64,000 bases of DNA from assembly GCA_045614565.1 (NCBI GenBank), contig JAZLDG010000105.1:1-64000 (forward strand), written 5' to 3'. Positions 16,475-24,924 of the stretch are shown here, piece by piece. A program made the translations under genes and the position numbers. The DNA comes from Scatosoma sp045614565 (lineage in GTDB: Bacteria; Bacillota; Clostridia; Christensenellales; Borkfalkiaceae). Each line of letters starts with the position of its first letter. The first letter of the stretch is position 1. The notes under the pieces were generated by a model, which ran no database searches, was not told the DNA's origin, and worked only from the letters and a program-made list of their open reading frames with translations.

Positions 16475-17392
16475 ATGGATTGGATAGAAAGTTTACAAAA
16501 CGCGATTGATTATATCGAAGAACACATTACCGAAAAAATTGATTATGAAGAAGTGGCGAAGCGCGCGTATTCGTCAAATTTCCATTTTCAAAGAGTGTTC
16601 GGTATAACGTGCGGTTTTACTCTTGGCGAATATATACGTAGAAGAAAGCTAACGCTTGCGGGAAACGACTTATTGAGCAGTAAGATGAAAGTAATTGACG
16701 TCGCTTTTAAATACGGCTATGAATCGCCTGAAAGTTTTTCCCGTGCATTTTATAAATTTCACGGTATAATGCCGTCGCAAATAAAACAAGGTTGTTCCTT
16801 AAAATCCTTTTCTCGTCTCTCCGTTAAACTTAATTTAATTGGAGGAACTGAAATGAACTACAAGATTAAAGAAAAACCTGAAATCATCTTAGTTGGCTAC
16901 AAAAAACGATTTACGGGTGTTCCCTATGGCGAAGAACGTGTAAAACAAGAAGAAGCGTTTTTAACGTCAACACGCGCTAAACAATGGCTTTTAATTGGTG
17001 CGTCTTGTGATTATTCTACCGATTATATGGTAATCAAAAACATCGCTGACGATGGTTATGATTTTTACGTTGCGTATGAATTAGACGAATGGACAAGGAA
17101 AGAACTTTTCAATCCTAAAGTGACAGGCGTCGATTTTATGGACAAAATGGGGTTTGAAACGGTTGTTATTCCTAAACAAACTTACGTTGTTTTTGAAACC
17201 GAAAAGAAAAAGCGCCCAATTGCAGATTATACCGAATTAAGAAAGAAAATCGTTACTGAATGGTTGCCAACAACGAATTATGTTTTTACAAATAAGCCCG
17301 AAGTAGTTGCCATGCATTGGCGTCCTAATGGTGAATGGGCAAAGGAAAGATATATAGAGATTTGTTTGCCAATAGAAAAGAAACAAATATAA
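16475..17392 (+). CDS. AraC-family regulator with GyrI-like effector domain
   Basis: A 305-aa transcription factor. Residues 1-105 form a double helix-turn-helix AraC domain (YSSNFHFQRVFGITCGFTLGEYIRRRRL-type sequence, then VAFKYGYESPESFSRAFYKFHG). Residues about 125-305 are a GyrI-like small-molecule-binding domain. This architecture (as in Rob, BltR-like regulators) usually senses amphipathic drugs or metabolites. GCGGAGG is placed well before the ATG. It is transcribed after the lipoprotein cluster with 100 bp between. Targets are not visible. Confidence 0.9.
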   Translation: MDWIESLQNAIDYIEEHITEKIDYEEVAKRAYSSNFHFQRVFGITCGFTLGEYIRRRKLTLAGNDLLSSKMKVIDVAFKYGYESPESFSRAFYKFHGIMPSQIKQGCSLKSFSRLSVKLNLIGGTEMNYKIKEKPEIILVGYKKRFTGVPYGEERVKQEEAFLTSTRAKQWLLIGASCDYSTDYMVIKNIADDGYDFYVAYELDEWTRKELFNPKVTGVDFMDKMGFETVVIPKQTYVVFETEKKKRPIADYTELRKKIVTEWLPTTNYVFTNKPEVVAMHWRPNGEWAKERYIEICLPIEKKQI

Positions 17393-17429
17393 AAATTACA
17401 TAAAACGACAAAAGTCTTTCAAAAAAGTG

Positions 17430-17459
17430 GTCAGGTGTACACGTTCTTGTACACCTGAC
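17430..17459. terminator. 12-bp hairpin after the AraC gene
   Basis: GTCAGGTGTACA, loop CGTTCT, exact complement. It could terminate the regulator transcript, but it shares the GTGTACA...TGTACAC core with a second hairpin (17595-17616), so it may also be a protein-binding site. Confidence 0.5.
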
Positions 17460-17461
17460 TA

Positions 17462-18165
17462 TTGACTTTATGAAAATAATATGATAAAATAGAATTACAA
17501 ACACGAACATATGTTTAGATTGTACTTTGTGTGGGTATATATAATTAAGGGGTTTTGCCCCTTTGTTAAGCTTGCAAGCATCGACAGGCTTTGTAAGTGT
17601 ACATTTTTGTACACTTGTAGGATAGTTTCTTACGTTTGCCCGAAGTCGTTTATGTAAAGGGAAACAAAACGACTTATTTAGGGTTTTATTGTCGTACAAT
17701 TTTTTACGACAACAACGCCGTCCTTTCAGCTTTAGGTAATGAAAGGCTTGAGATGACTGACCAACGTTTCAAGTAGGCACGCTAGCGTTGAAAAACGAGA
17801 TTTGGCGATAGGTCTATTTTGTGGTACAAATTTTTAGGTACTACGCTCTTACAACTTCATATTCGGATATTTAATCCGTGCGGAGTAGAAACGCTTTAAG
17901 CGTGTTTTGATTCGTGCGGATTTTTTGTCCCTTTAGGTCGGTGGTAGTTTTTATCAGCGACTTTTTTGCATTCATTTTTAGATAAAGGAGGTGGTTAAAA
18001 TGATTTACTTTTGGCTTTGCCGATAGCCGTTAAATAATCGGATTTTTACTGTTCAGTGGACGAAAAAGCTCCGCAGGACGAACGAAACTTATGTAGCACA
18101 AGCGCAATAAGTGTAGTGAGCTACACTTTTGCAAAATCTCAAAATTTATATTCAAGGAGGACAAA
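17462..18165 (+). promoter_or_regulatory. Non-coding region upstream of the relaxase, possible oriT
   Basis: About 700 bp without a credible long gene. It holds a promoter-like TTGACT-17-TAAAAT (17462-17490), a small GGGG/CCCC stem near 17550, the hairpin AAGTGTACA-TTTT-TGTACACTT (17595-17616), and an AAGTCGTTT/AAACGACTT pair (about 17643-17673). A direct repeat CGTGCGGA occurs twice near 17878 and 17913, flanking the palindrome ACGCTTTAAGCGT. MobV elements usually have their transfer origin just upstream of the relaxase gene, so oriT is probably here. The exact nick site cannot be placed. Confidence 0.4.
18000..18026 (+). CDS. Possible 8-codon leader peptide
   Basis: ATG at 18000 reads MIYFWLCR then TAG, with a very strong AAAGGAGGT at 17984-17992. 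A strong ribosome site in front of such a short frame upstream of the relaxase suggests a translated leader, but it could be leftover sequence. Confidence 0.3.
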   Translation: MIYFWLCR

Positions 18166-19089
18166 TTTATTTACATCATTTGCAATTTAGACAAACTCAA
18201 AAAATTAGACGTTGCACCCGTCGAAGAAGAGAACGAACGTGACGAAACTTATCAAGGCTCTAACTCTTGTATCGATAGTTCAAGGACGAATCAAAACTAT
18301 CATACGGTACGTCCACAAGGGAAATATCTTGACGTTATTGAAGATAGAATTTCGGGCTTAAACCTAAAACGTAAAGTTCGCTCGGATGCCGTTTATATGT
18401 GTTCTTTCGTATTGACGGCAAGCCCTGAATTTTTCAAAGTGGCAACGCTCGATAAACAACAACGATTTTTTCGTGACTTTACCAACTTCTTCAAAGATAA
18501 ATACGGAGAAGAAAACGTGCTTTCTGCTATCGTCCATTTAGACGAAACAAATCCACATATGCACTTAAACCTTATCCCTATTGTTGATGGGAAACTGTGC
18601 GCAAAGGAATTGTTCGACGGACAACTTGTAAAACTTCAAACAGAAATATGGAAAGAAGTCGGTCAAAAGTACGGATTGGAACGTGGCAAGTCAGGAAACG
18701 GCGTTCAACATTTATCCACCGCTGAATACAAGGCGAAAAAGATTTTAGAAGAAGCCGAAAGTAAAAAGGCGGAAACGGATGATTATGCTGAGGCGTTAGC
18801 GCAAGCCGAAAATGGCGAATTTTCTTGGTCAAAAGGCGGGCTCAAAAAACAAATTGTTGCGCTTACGGCAGAAAACGCCGACCTTAAAAAACGGTTAGAT
18901 ACATCAATGGGCGAAGTTTTAGAACTTGACAAGGAAAACAAAGAACTGAAAGAACACAAAGTAAAAACTGCGATAGCACTTAGCGTGTTAGACCGTTTAC
19001 AGCAAGAACACCCCGAAATTTATCGGGAAGTAATTTCGCAAAAGAAAAAGCCCACCACGTTGGATAAGAAAAATTGGTGGACGAAGTAA
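18166..19089 (+). CDS. MobV-type relaxase (Mob/Pre), no usual start codon
   Basis: A DNA relaxase that would nick oriT for mobilisation. The frame read from 18166 gives about 307 aa. It includes motif I (ENERDE ... SSRTNQNYH) and the metal-binding motif HLDETNPHMHLNLIP (HxDExxPHxH) typical of MobV, then a long coiled coil. AGGAGG (18156-18161) precedes it, but the frame has no ATG, GTG or TTG until ATG 18397. That later start would remove motif I. ATT at 18166 is the only near-cognate start at the right distance. The gene may use a rare start, carry a point mutation, or be inactive. No conjugation genes accompany it. Confidence 0.75.
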   Translation, partial: FIYIICNLDKLKKLDVAPVEEENERDETYQGSNSCIDSSRTNQNYHTVRPQGKYLDVIEDRISGLNLKRKVRSDAVYMCSFVLTASPEFFKVATLDKQQRFFRDFTNFFKDKYGEENVLSAIVHLDETNPHMHLNLIPIVDGKLCAKELFDGQLVKLQTEIWKEVGQKYGLERGKSGNGVQHLSTAEYKAKKILEEAESKKAETDDYAEALAQAENGEFSWSKGGLKKQIVALTAENADLKKRLDTSMGEVLELDKENKELKEHKVKTAIALSVLDRLQQEHPEIYREVISQKKKPTTLDKKNWWTK

Positions 19090-19269
19090 ATTCCGTTGTA
19101 GTCGAGAACGGATAGAAATTAAGGTTTTATTTAAGATTTGGTGCGACTTAGAATGATAATACGCGAACGATAGATACAAAGTCGCAGATGACAAGAGAGA
19201 ATAAAACGAACACACGAGAGGACGTGTAAAGGAGGAATCCATTTAGGAAACAATTTTTATAGGAGAATT

Positions 19270-19287
19270 ATGACGTACATATTTTAA
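19270..19287 (+). CDS. 5-codon coupled leader ORF
   Basis: AGGAG (19261-19265) and ATG 19270 read MTYIF then TAA. The TAA shares an A with the ATG of the next gene (TAATG at 19285-19289). This would feed ribosomes to the 60-aa gene, which has no close ribosome site of its own. Confidence 0.35.
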   Translation: MTYIF

Positions 19288-19469
19288 TGGCAAGAAAGAA
19301 ACGACTTCAAAGCGATTTCAACCTTTCCGAACATCAAGTAATGTCACTTGCAAGAGTGTTATTGCCGGCAATACGAGAATATTTATTGTCCGAGCAAGGT
19401 CAAAAGGACTACTTGAAATGGACGGAAAACAAACAAAAACAACTGAATAAAACGAAGAAATCTCAATGA
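19287..19469 (+). CDS. 60-aa conserved element protein
   Basis: A small basic helical protein with the core MSLARVLLPAIREYLLSEQG and a Lys-rich tail. The same pattern (LARMLLPKIQE ... KWK ... KKK) occurs in the 51-aa product at 57697-57852 of the second element, so this is a small family shared by serine-recombinase elements. It may be a recombination directionality or mobilisation accessory protein, but that is inferred from size, charge and location only. Translation appears coupled to a 5-codon ORF just upstream. Confidence 0.6.
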   Translation: MARKKRLQSDFNLSEHQVMSLARVLLPAIREYLLSEQGQKDYLKWTENKQKQLNKTKKSQ

Positions 19470-19574
19470 TAACATAGAGGTTACCGCCGATTAGTAAATA
19501 AGAAAAAAAGCAAATGTAGAAGTTAGAAAGAAAGGCGGACGGGTTTGTCGTTAGTATCCCGATTATAAACGGCA

Positions 19575-19612
19575 ACGGCAGGTGTGCAATCAAGCACGCC
19601 CGCCGTTTTTTT
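19575..19612. terminator. Terminator between the element mobilisation genes and the protease gene
   Basis: ACGGC and GGTGTGC pair with GCACGCC and GCCGT around loop AATCAA (19575-19606), followed by seven T on the plus strand. It sits at the stop of the convergent protease gene. Confidence 0.75.
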
Positions 19613-20300
19613 ATTTTATGATAGATTTTATCAATGGAGAAATATTTGCTATTAAATCCGTGGGAACCGCATAACCTATTCCCAAATTTAAATTTCGTTT
19701 CATCTCTCTTAACATTTGTTGTATTATTGATATAGGGTTCATCCCATCTATGGCAATAGACGCTTGAGGCTTAGCCTGTTCCACACTTTTAAGAAAATCC
19801 GATAGCGTACCTAATTTTGCATTTACTATTCCGACGACTTCTCCATTATCGTTAAATAACGCTCCACCTGAATTACCATTATTTACCGAAGTATCAATTT
19901 TAATTAATCCTTCTTCAAAAGCGGCAATATGCCCCGATGTAAGAGTCTTTTCTCCAGGAAAACTATATGGAAAGCCTACTGTAAATACTTCATTCCCTAT
20001 TTCTAAGATCGAAGAGGTTTTAACTGTAGCAGCGGTTCCAACAACTTTACCCATATCTAATATTGCGATATCATTATTAGGGTCATCAAATATTATTTTC
20101 CCAGGTTCATATTGATTAGTACTTTTAGTATATATTGCATTTATGAAATTAGAATTAACACAATGAGAACAAGTTAAAACTTTTGACCCGTCATCAATCA
20201 GCACTCCCGAGGCAAAGTCTCGACAAGTTTTATCAGGATTCACTTGAATTATATTTACCACTGAGGAAGCTACTTTTTTATATACAGTTGAGTAATCCAT
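19611..20300 (-). CDS. Trypsin-like serine protease without signal peptide
   Basis: A 229-aa chymotrypsin-fold protease. The triad is visible: His in VLTCSHCVNS, Asp in NNDIAILDMG, Ser in NNGNSGGALF. It resembles the protease core of HtrA/DegP but has no signal peptide, membrane anchor or PDZ domain, so it should act in the cytoplasm. It has its own minus-strand transcription unit at the right end of the element, next to the att repeat. Cytoplasmic trypsin-like domains on mobile DNA are often effectors of anti-phage systems, which is a possible but unproven role here. Confidence 0.85.
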   Translation of the reverse strand: MDYSTVYKKVASSVVNIIQVNPDKTCRDFASGVLIDDGSKVLTCSHCVNSNFINAIYTKSTNQYEPGKIIFDDPNNDIAILDMGKVVGTAATVKTSSILEIGNEVFTVGFPYSFPGEKTLTSGHIAAFEEGLIKIDTSVNNGNSGGALFNDNGEVVGIVNAKLGTLSDFLKSVEQAKPQASIAIDGMNPISIIQQMLREMKRNLNLGIGYAVPTDLIANISPLIKSIIK

Positions 20301-20451
20301 AAAAAACTCCTTTTTGTTTTATTATATCAAACGTTTATAATATTTTCAAGCAATATAGCGAGTTCTTAGACATTAAAACCATTAAACTCTTTCATAAAAC
20401 AAAATAGGCCGAACGTCTTACCAACGGTAAAGAGGTTCAACCTATTAAGAC

Positions 20452-20473
20452 TTGGTGCGGACGAAGGGATTTG
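20452..20473. repeat. Right direct repeat (att) inside tRNA-Leu
   Basis: Identical to 5799-5820 over 22 bp. Here it forms part of the intact tRNA gene, so integration preserved a working tRNA. Confidence 0.75.
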
Positions 20474-20537
20474 AACCCACACGGTGTTACCCACAGGAAC
20501 CTGAAACCTGCGCGTCTGCCAATTTCGCCACGTCCGC
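20453..20537 (-). tRNA. tRNA-Leu (anticodon CAG)
   Basis: 85 nt with CCA encoded. The acceptor GCGGACG pairs with CGTCCGC and the discriminator is A. The D arm contains TTGGCAGACGC. The anticodon loop TTCAGGT gives CAG, a short extra arm follows (class II tRNA), and the T arm is GGG-TTCAAAT-CCC. It lies 15 bp after the peptidase gene on the same strand. Its 3' end is the integration site of the 14.7 kb element. Confidence 0.95.
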
Positions 20538-20552
20538 ATATTTTGAAATTCT

Positions 20553-21257
20553 TTACAGTGTAGGAATTTCCGTTTTTTGTAATTTTCCGTTTTCGGTTTC
20601 CAAAAGCCAAGCTTTTCCGCCGCTACAAACGCTTCCTACGATTTCGCCGTTTTCAATAACGATTGCCGCATCGTCTTCGATCCCGTAAGCACGAGCATAA
20701 TTATAACACACTATTTTATCAAAGTCAAGCATTCTCGCGCCGTAATGGGGAGAAATTACGCCCTTTTTCCAGCCCAAACCTTGATACATTGCGTACTTTT
20801 CATTCTCCTTTCCGTTCACGCTTGCCGAGTCCGTATAGATATCCGAAAACCAACAAATCGCACCCGCGGAAAGCCCCGCGAGTACCACGCCGCGCTCGTA
20901 CGCGTCTTCAATCAAAGACAAAAGCCCCGTCCTTTTCCATTCTTCCATCATAAAAACGGTATCGCCGCCGCCGACGTAAAGCATATCCGCTTTTTCAAAT
21001 TTCGCGCGCATCTTTTCCATATCCACTTCCTTAAACACGGAAAGCGCGACGTCCGTCTTGATATCAAAAATTCCCGTATATACCTTATGAAAGGTGTTAT
21101 AATAGGGCATATAATCGTGGCTTGCCGTGGGAATAAACAATGCGTTCGCCCGTCTATCTCCCGCTCTCGCTTTGGCAAGATTTGCGATATATTCGTCAAT
21201 TTTTAACGTCGTTCGTTCGCGAAGCTCGCCCCCGCCGATTGCAACAATTTTTTTCAT
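20553..21257 (-). CDS. Peptidase E-like protein (S51 family)
   Basis: A 234-aa cytoplasmic serine peptidase of the PepE/cyanophycinase family, which cleaves Asp-X dipeptides. YVGGGDTVFMMEEWK and the nucleophile motif GLSAGAICWF are clear, and a His in ISPHYGAR-type context follows. It is the last protein gene of a run transcribed with rpiB, the phosphatase and Sua5, and tRNA-Leu follows directly. Length is normal. Confidence 0.9.
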   Translation of the reverse strand: MKKIVAIGGGELRERTTLKIDEYIANLAKARAGDRRANALFIPTASHDYMPYYNTFHKVYTGIFDIKTDVALSVFKEVDMEKMRAKFEKADMLYVGGGDTVFMMEEWKRTGLLSLIEDAYERGVVLAGLSAGAICWFSDIYTDSASVNGKENEKYAMYQGLGWKKGVISPHYGARMLDFDKIVCYNYARAYGIEDDAAIVIENGEIVGSVCSGGKAWLLETENGKLQKTEIPTL

Positions 21258-21278
21258 ATGCCCTACCCGTGTATGCGT

Positions 21279-21731
21279 TTACTTACAGTATTTTTCTTCC
21301 AAAGCCTTAATTTTTGCGATTCTACGTTCGTGGCGTTCGCCGCCTTCAAACTCCGTCGTTAAAAAGGTGTAAACGATTTCCTGCATCATTCCTTCGCCAA
21401 GTACCTTTTCCCCAAACGCAAGCATATTCGCATCGTTATGCAAGCGGGTATATTTCGCGCTGTACCAGTCGTGGCAATGCGCGCAACGAATGCCAGGCAC
21501 TTTGTTTGCAACGATAGAAACGCCGATCCCCGACGAGCAAATTACGATCCCGCGTTCACATTCCCCTTGGGCAACGGCTTCCGCGGCCGCGGCGGCAAAA
21601 TCGGGATAATCGCACGAATCCGTCGTATTCGTTCCAAAGTCCACCACTTTGTGTCCAAGCTTTTTCACGTAAGCAACCATTGCGTTTTTCAAAGTAAGCC
21701 CACCGTGATCACAAGCAACTGCAATTTTCAT
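21279..21731 (-). CDS. rpiB: Ribose-5-phosphate isomerase B
   Basis: Interconverts ribulose-5-P and ribose-5-P in the pentose phosphate pathway. The N terminus MKIAVACDHGGLTLK, the active Cys in GIVICSSGIGVS and the C-terminal THNDANMLAFGE-like stretch (LHNDANMLAFGE) are diagnostic. It is 150 aa, normal for the family. Its ATG overlaps the stop of the phosphatase gene by 4 bp (ATGA). Confidence 0.95.
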   Translation of the reverse strand: MKIAVACDHGGLTLKNAMVAYVKKLGHKVVDFGTNTTDSCDYPDFAAAAAEAVAQGECERGIVICSSGIGVSIVANKVPGIRCAHCHDWYSAKYTRLHNDANMLAFGEKVLGEGMMQEIVYTFLTTEFEGGERHERRIAKIKALEEKYCK

Positions 21732-22333
21732 AAAACTTCTCCTTTTTGCGGTTTTTCCCGCTTCGTATTATTTTTCGCGACGGTTTTTCCCGCCGTTTTT
21801 TTCTCGTTCGTTTTAGGTTTGTCCATCAATTTTTTACGGATTTCCTGCGGGAGCAGTTTTTCAAACAACGCCGACATCCCCCCCGCGATCAGCTCGTACA
21901 CGTAACGATAGCAATCGATATCCTTACCGTACGGGTCAAGCACCTGATAGCCTGCAAGCTCGGAAAACGAATAAACATTATTCTCGATCTCTTCTTCGCC
22001 ATCCGCGCGCAACACCTGCCAACGCATTTCCATCAACAAATCCCGTTGTGCGTCCGTCATGCAAATGATCGCAAGCGATTGCTTCAACGAGCGTTTATCC
22101 ACCTTTTTCGCCTTAAAATTCTCTACCGCAAGCCCTTTTTCCGCCAAAACCTGCGCTGATTTTTCATTCATCGTATCGTTATTTTTCGCCTTAATCCCGA
22201 CCGAACAAACTTTGAGCTTGACAAGCCCCGCTTCTTCCGCATTTTTACGGAAAATTGCTTCCGCCATAGGGGAACGGCAAGTATTTCCCGTGCATACGAA
22301 AACCACGAGTTTTTTAAGCGTTTTGCGTTTCAT
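21728..22333 (-). CDS. Low-molecular-weight protein phosphatase (YwlE-type)
   Basis: A cytoplasmic Cys phosphatase of the LMW family. The P loop VCTGNTCRSP near residues 13-22 has Thr where YwlE-type protein-arginine phosphatases have Thr rather than Ile or Leu, so an arginine phosphatase is more likely than tyrosine. DPYGKD near 130 supplies the general acid. A ~45-residue basic Lys-rich tail follows the domain and is unusual. It sits between Sua5 and rpiB, a common Firmicutes order (ywlC-ywlE-rpiB). Confidence 0.88.
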   Translation of the reverse strand: MKRKTLKKLVVFVCTGNTCRSPMAEAIFRKNAEEAGLVKLKVCSVGIKAKNNDTMNEKSAQVLAEKGLAVENFKAKKVDKRSLKQSLAIICMTDAQRDLLMEMRWQVLRADGEEEIENNVYSFSELAGYQVLDPYGKDIDCYRYVYELIAGGMSALFEKLLPQEIRKKLMDKPKTNEKKTAGKTVAKNNTKREKPQKGEVL

Positions 22334-22360
22334 CTCGTACCTGCCCTTCTCCTTTTATCT

Positions 22361-23389
22361 TTATTTACTCTCGTGGGGGATATCTTCGGAAGCGCAAGCC
22401 TTGCGTAAACGGTTCAAAACCCCCGTCATTATCCCGCCTTTTTCGCGCGGTTCAAGCACGATCAAGACCTGACAAACGCTCTCCGCTTGACGGAGTAAAT
22501 CGTACAGCCGATTTGCCATTTCCGCCTGATTTTCCCCAAGATTGAAGCACTTTGCGCCCACTTTTTCAAATTCTACGATCGCGCTTTCTTCGCAAAGCAC
22601 TGCAACCCCTTTATTTTCAAGGGTTTCGCTCATATACGCGGAAATCGCGTTATCTCTATTCTCCGAAGAAAACAGAAGCGTTTTACAACGGGGTGCGTAA
22701 TGCTTGTACAACAGCCCCGGGCTTTTGACTTTTTCGCCCGCAGCGAAAGACGGCGCATACTCGTTACAAGCCCCGACTGCGCGGATAATCATTTCTTTGG
22801 TAACAAGCCCCGCCCGCAAAATCGTGGGAACATCGCCCGTACAATCGCAAACGGTGCTTTCAATCCCGCCGACGCAATTCCCGCCGTCCAAAATGAGCGG
22901 GATTTTGCCCTGCAAGTCGTCAAAAACGTGACGGGCGGAAGTCGGACTGACGTGGCGGGACAAATTTGCGCTTGGCGCGACGATCGGAATACCCGTTTCC
23001 CGCAAAAACGCTTGCGCGCCTTCGTGCGAAGGTACGCGCACGGCAAGCGTATCCAAACCGCAAGAAACGTACGGGCTTACCCTGCCCTTGGACGGGTAAA
23101 CGAGCGTAAGCGGACCCGGCAAAAACGCTTCGCGCAGTTTTTTGGCGTAAGGCGGATCGTAATCGATAATTTGGGATAAATCGTAATCGCTATGTACGTG
23201 CGCGATTAACGGATTATCGTTGGGTCTGCCCTTGATCTCAAAAATTTTTTTAACGGCTTCGTCGTCAAAGGCGTTCCCGCCAAGACCGTACACCGTTTCC
23301 GTCGGTATCGCCACCACACCGCCGTCCATTATGATATTTTTTGCCTGTCGTAAGCTTTCAGGCGTGATTGCTTTTATTTGCGTTTGCAT
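22361..23389 (-). CDS. L-threonylcarbamoyladenylate synthase (Sua5/YwlC)
   Basis: Makes threonylcarbamoyl-AMP from Thr, bicarbonate and ATP for t6A37 modification of tRNA. The YrdC domain shows PTETVYGLGGNA, KGRPNDNPLIAH, GPLTLVYPSKG, APSANLSRH and GGIESTVCDC. Residues about 230-342 form the Sua5 C-terminal domain linked by SPGLLYKHYAP. 342 aa fits the long form. It supplies the substrate for the TsaB/TsaE machinery encoded at 41.9-42.9 kb. It follows dnaB by 3 bp. Confidence 0.93.
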   Translation of the reverse strand: MQTQIKAITPESLRQAKNIIMDGGVVAIPTETVYGLGGNAFDDEAVKKIFEIKGRPNDNPLIAHVHSDYDLSQIIDYDPPYAKKLREAFLPGPLTLVYPSKGRVSPYVSCGLDTLAVRVPSHEGAQAFLRETGIPIVAPSANLSRHVSPTSARHVFDDLQGKIPLILDGGNCVGGIESTVCDCTGDVPTILRAGLVTKEMIIRAVGACNEYAPSFAAGEKVKSPGLLYKHYAPRCKTLLFSSENRDNAISAYMSETLENKGVAVLCEESAIVEFEKVGAKCFNLGENQAEMANRLYDLLRQAESVCQVLIVLEPREKGGIMTGVLNRLRKACASEDIPHESK

Positions 23390-23392
23390 ATA

Positions 23393-24907
23393 TTATTCAA
23401 AAGGAAGTTCGTCGTCGGAAGCTCCACCCGCAGGCTGTAAATCGCTTCTACGCATCGGCGGTTCGGGCGGTTCGTAATCGTCTTCGGGCGCAACGTATTC
23501 TTCGTCGTCATCGTAAACGGCGGGTTGCGTGCCGTATTGCGGCGGCTCGTCGTCGCGGTTTTGCTCGTCCACGTCCACGAATTTGGTACATTCGCCGATA
23601 AATTTCAAGGAAACACGACCTTGTTCACCGCCACGGTGCTTGGCAAGGATCAGTTCCGCCGCACCTTTGACTATTTTACCCGAATCGATTTCTTCTTTGG
23701 TCGCAATCGCTTCGGGACGGTTAATAAACATAACGATATCCGCGTCTTGCTCGATTGCACCCGATTCACGAAGGTCGGAAAGCTGGGGCTCTTTGGATTG
23801 AATACGGCGCAGCTGCGAAAGCGCGATAACGGGCACGCCAAGCTCTTTTGCCATAATCTTCAAATCACGCGTAATAGACGCGATTTCCTGTTGTCTGTTT
23901 TCCGCGCCTGCCATTTTGGAATCCCCGCTCGACATAAGCTGGATATAGTCGATCATAATTAAGTCCACACCGCCCGCCGTCGTTTTCAAGCGTCTGCATT
24001 TGGACAAAATTTCCGCAGGCGTTACGCGCGAAGAATCGTCGATATAGATATTGCTCTTTTTGAGTTTATCCCCCGCGAGCATCAGTTTTTTCCATTCTTT
24101 CGCCGTCAATTCGCCCGACAAAGCCGCGCTCATACTCACGTTTGCGTACGAACAAATCAATCTTTGCACGATTTCGTTTCTCGGCATTTCCAACGAGAAC
24201 ACGGCGCAGGTTTTTCCCGCCCGCAAAGACGCGTTTTCCACGAGATTCATTGCAAGCGAAGTTTTACCCATACCAGGACGAGCCGCAAGAACGATCAACG
24301 CGCCCGCTTGCAAACCGTGCGTCATCTTATCCAAGCGTTTATAACCCGTGGGAATACCCTTAAAGGAATCAGGGTTGGATTGAAGCTGCTCAAACTTATG
24401 CAAGACTTCGCCGATAATATCCCCTTCTTCCATACCGAGCAAAGCCGAACGCTCCGTTTGTTTGGAAATGTCGTAAATAGTCTTTTCGGCGAAAGCAAGC
24501 GGCGTTTGTCCGTCCGTCGCTTCCATCGAAGTTTCAATAATCTTTCTCGAAGCACGAATGAGCTTTCTATTGATACTGTCGCGCGCGACGATATCGTAAT
24601 AGGATTTATAATTCGCCGCGGAAGGCGTGATTTGAGCAAGCTCGGTCAAATACACGATTCCGCCTGCCTTTTCCAAGCTACCTTCTCCGTCCAACTGATC
24701 GGAAACGGTAACGAGATCGACGGGCTTGCGATCGTTAAAGACCTTTTGCATCGCTCGAATGATATATTTATGCGATTCTTGATAAAAATCGTCTTCGGAT
24801 AACTTTTCCACAAGCTCGGCAACGATATCGTTGTCGATGAGAAAGCACCCCAAAAGTGCCATTTCCGCATCGCGATTATAAGGCATTGTGTTGACTGCCG
24901 TTGACAT
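23393..24907 (-). CDS. dnaB: Replicative DNA helicase
   Basis: Hexameric helicase that unwinds the replication fork. The N-terminal domain starts MPYNRDAEMALLGCFLID. The RecA-like domain has Walker A ARPGMGKTSLAMN, Walker B LIMIDYIQLM, and the arginine finger region KHRGGEQGRVSLKF. 504 aa, with an acidic C-terminal tail (DDDEEYVAPEDD) a little longer than usual. AAGGAG precedes the start. It lies upstream of sua5, with a large hairpin separating it from pepF. Confidence 0.96.
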   Translation of the reverse strand: MSTAVNTMPYNRDAEMALLGCFLIDNDIVAELVEKLSEDDFYQESHKYIIRAMQKVFNDRKPVDLVTVSDQLDGEGSLEKAGGIVYLTELAQITPSAANYKSYYDIVARDSINRKLIRASRKIIETSMEATDGQTPLAFAEKTIYDISKQTERSALLGMEEGDIIGEVLHKFEQLQSNPDSFKGIPTGYKRLDKMTHGLQAGALIVLAARPGMGKTSLAMNLVENASLRAGKTCAVFSLEMPRNEIVQRLICSYANVSMSAALSGELTAKEWKKLMLAGDKLKKSNIYIDDSSRVTPAEILSKCRRLKTTAGGVDLIMIDYIQLMSSGDSKMAGAENRQQEIASITRDLKIMAKELGVPVIALSQLRRIQSKEPQLSDLRESGAIEQDADIVMFINRPEAIATKEEIDSGKIVKGAAELILAKHRGGEQGRVSLKFIGECTKFVDVDEQNRDDEPPQYGTQPAVYDDDEEYVAPEDDYEPPEPPMRRSDLQPAGGASDDELPFE

Positions 24908-24924
24908 ATTCTTCTCCTTTTATC

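Larger units (their letters stand above)
5799..20473. mobile_element. 14.7 kb integrated element in the 3' end of tRNA-Leu
   Basis: A 22-bp stretch copying the tRNA-Leu 3' end occurs at 5799-5820 and again, as part of the intact tRNA, at 20452-20473. Between the copies lie a large serine recombinase next to the left end, a MobV relaxase, and AT-rich cargo with base composition unlike the flanks. The tRNA is rebuilt at the right end, as is usual for tRNA-targeted islands. No tyrosine integrase is visible, so the recombinase at 5966 is the only candidate integrase. No conjugation machinery is present, so the element would need a helper to transfer. Confidence 0.75.

Noticed and set aside
17325..17699. 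124-aa minus-strand frame
   Set aside because: It overlaps the AraC gene end and two hairpins and has no coding likeness.
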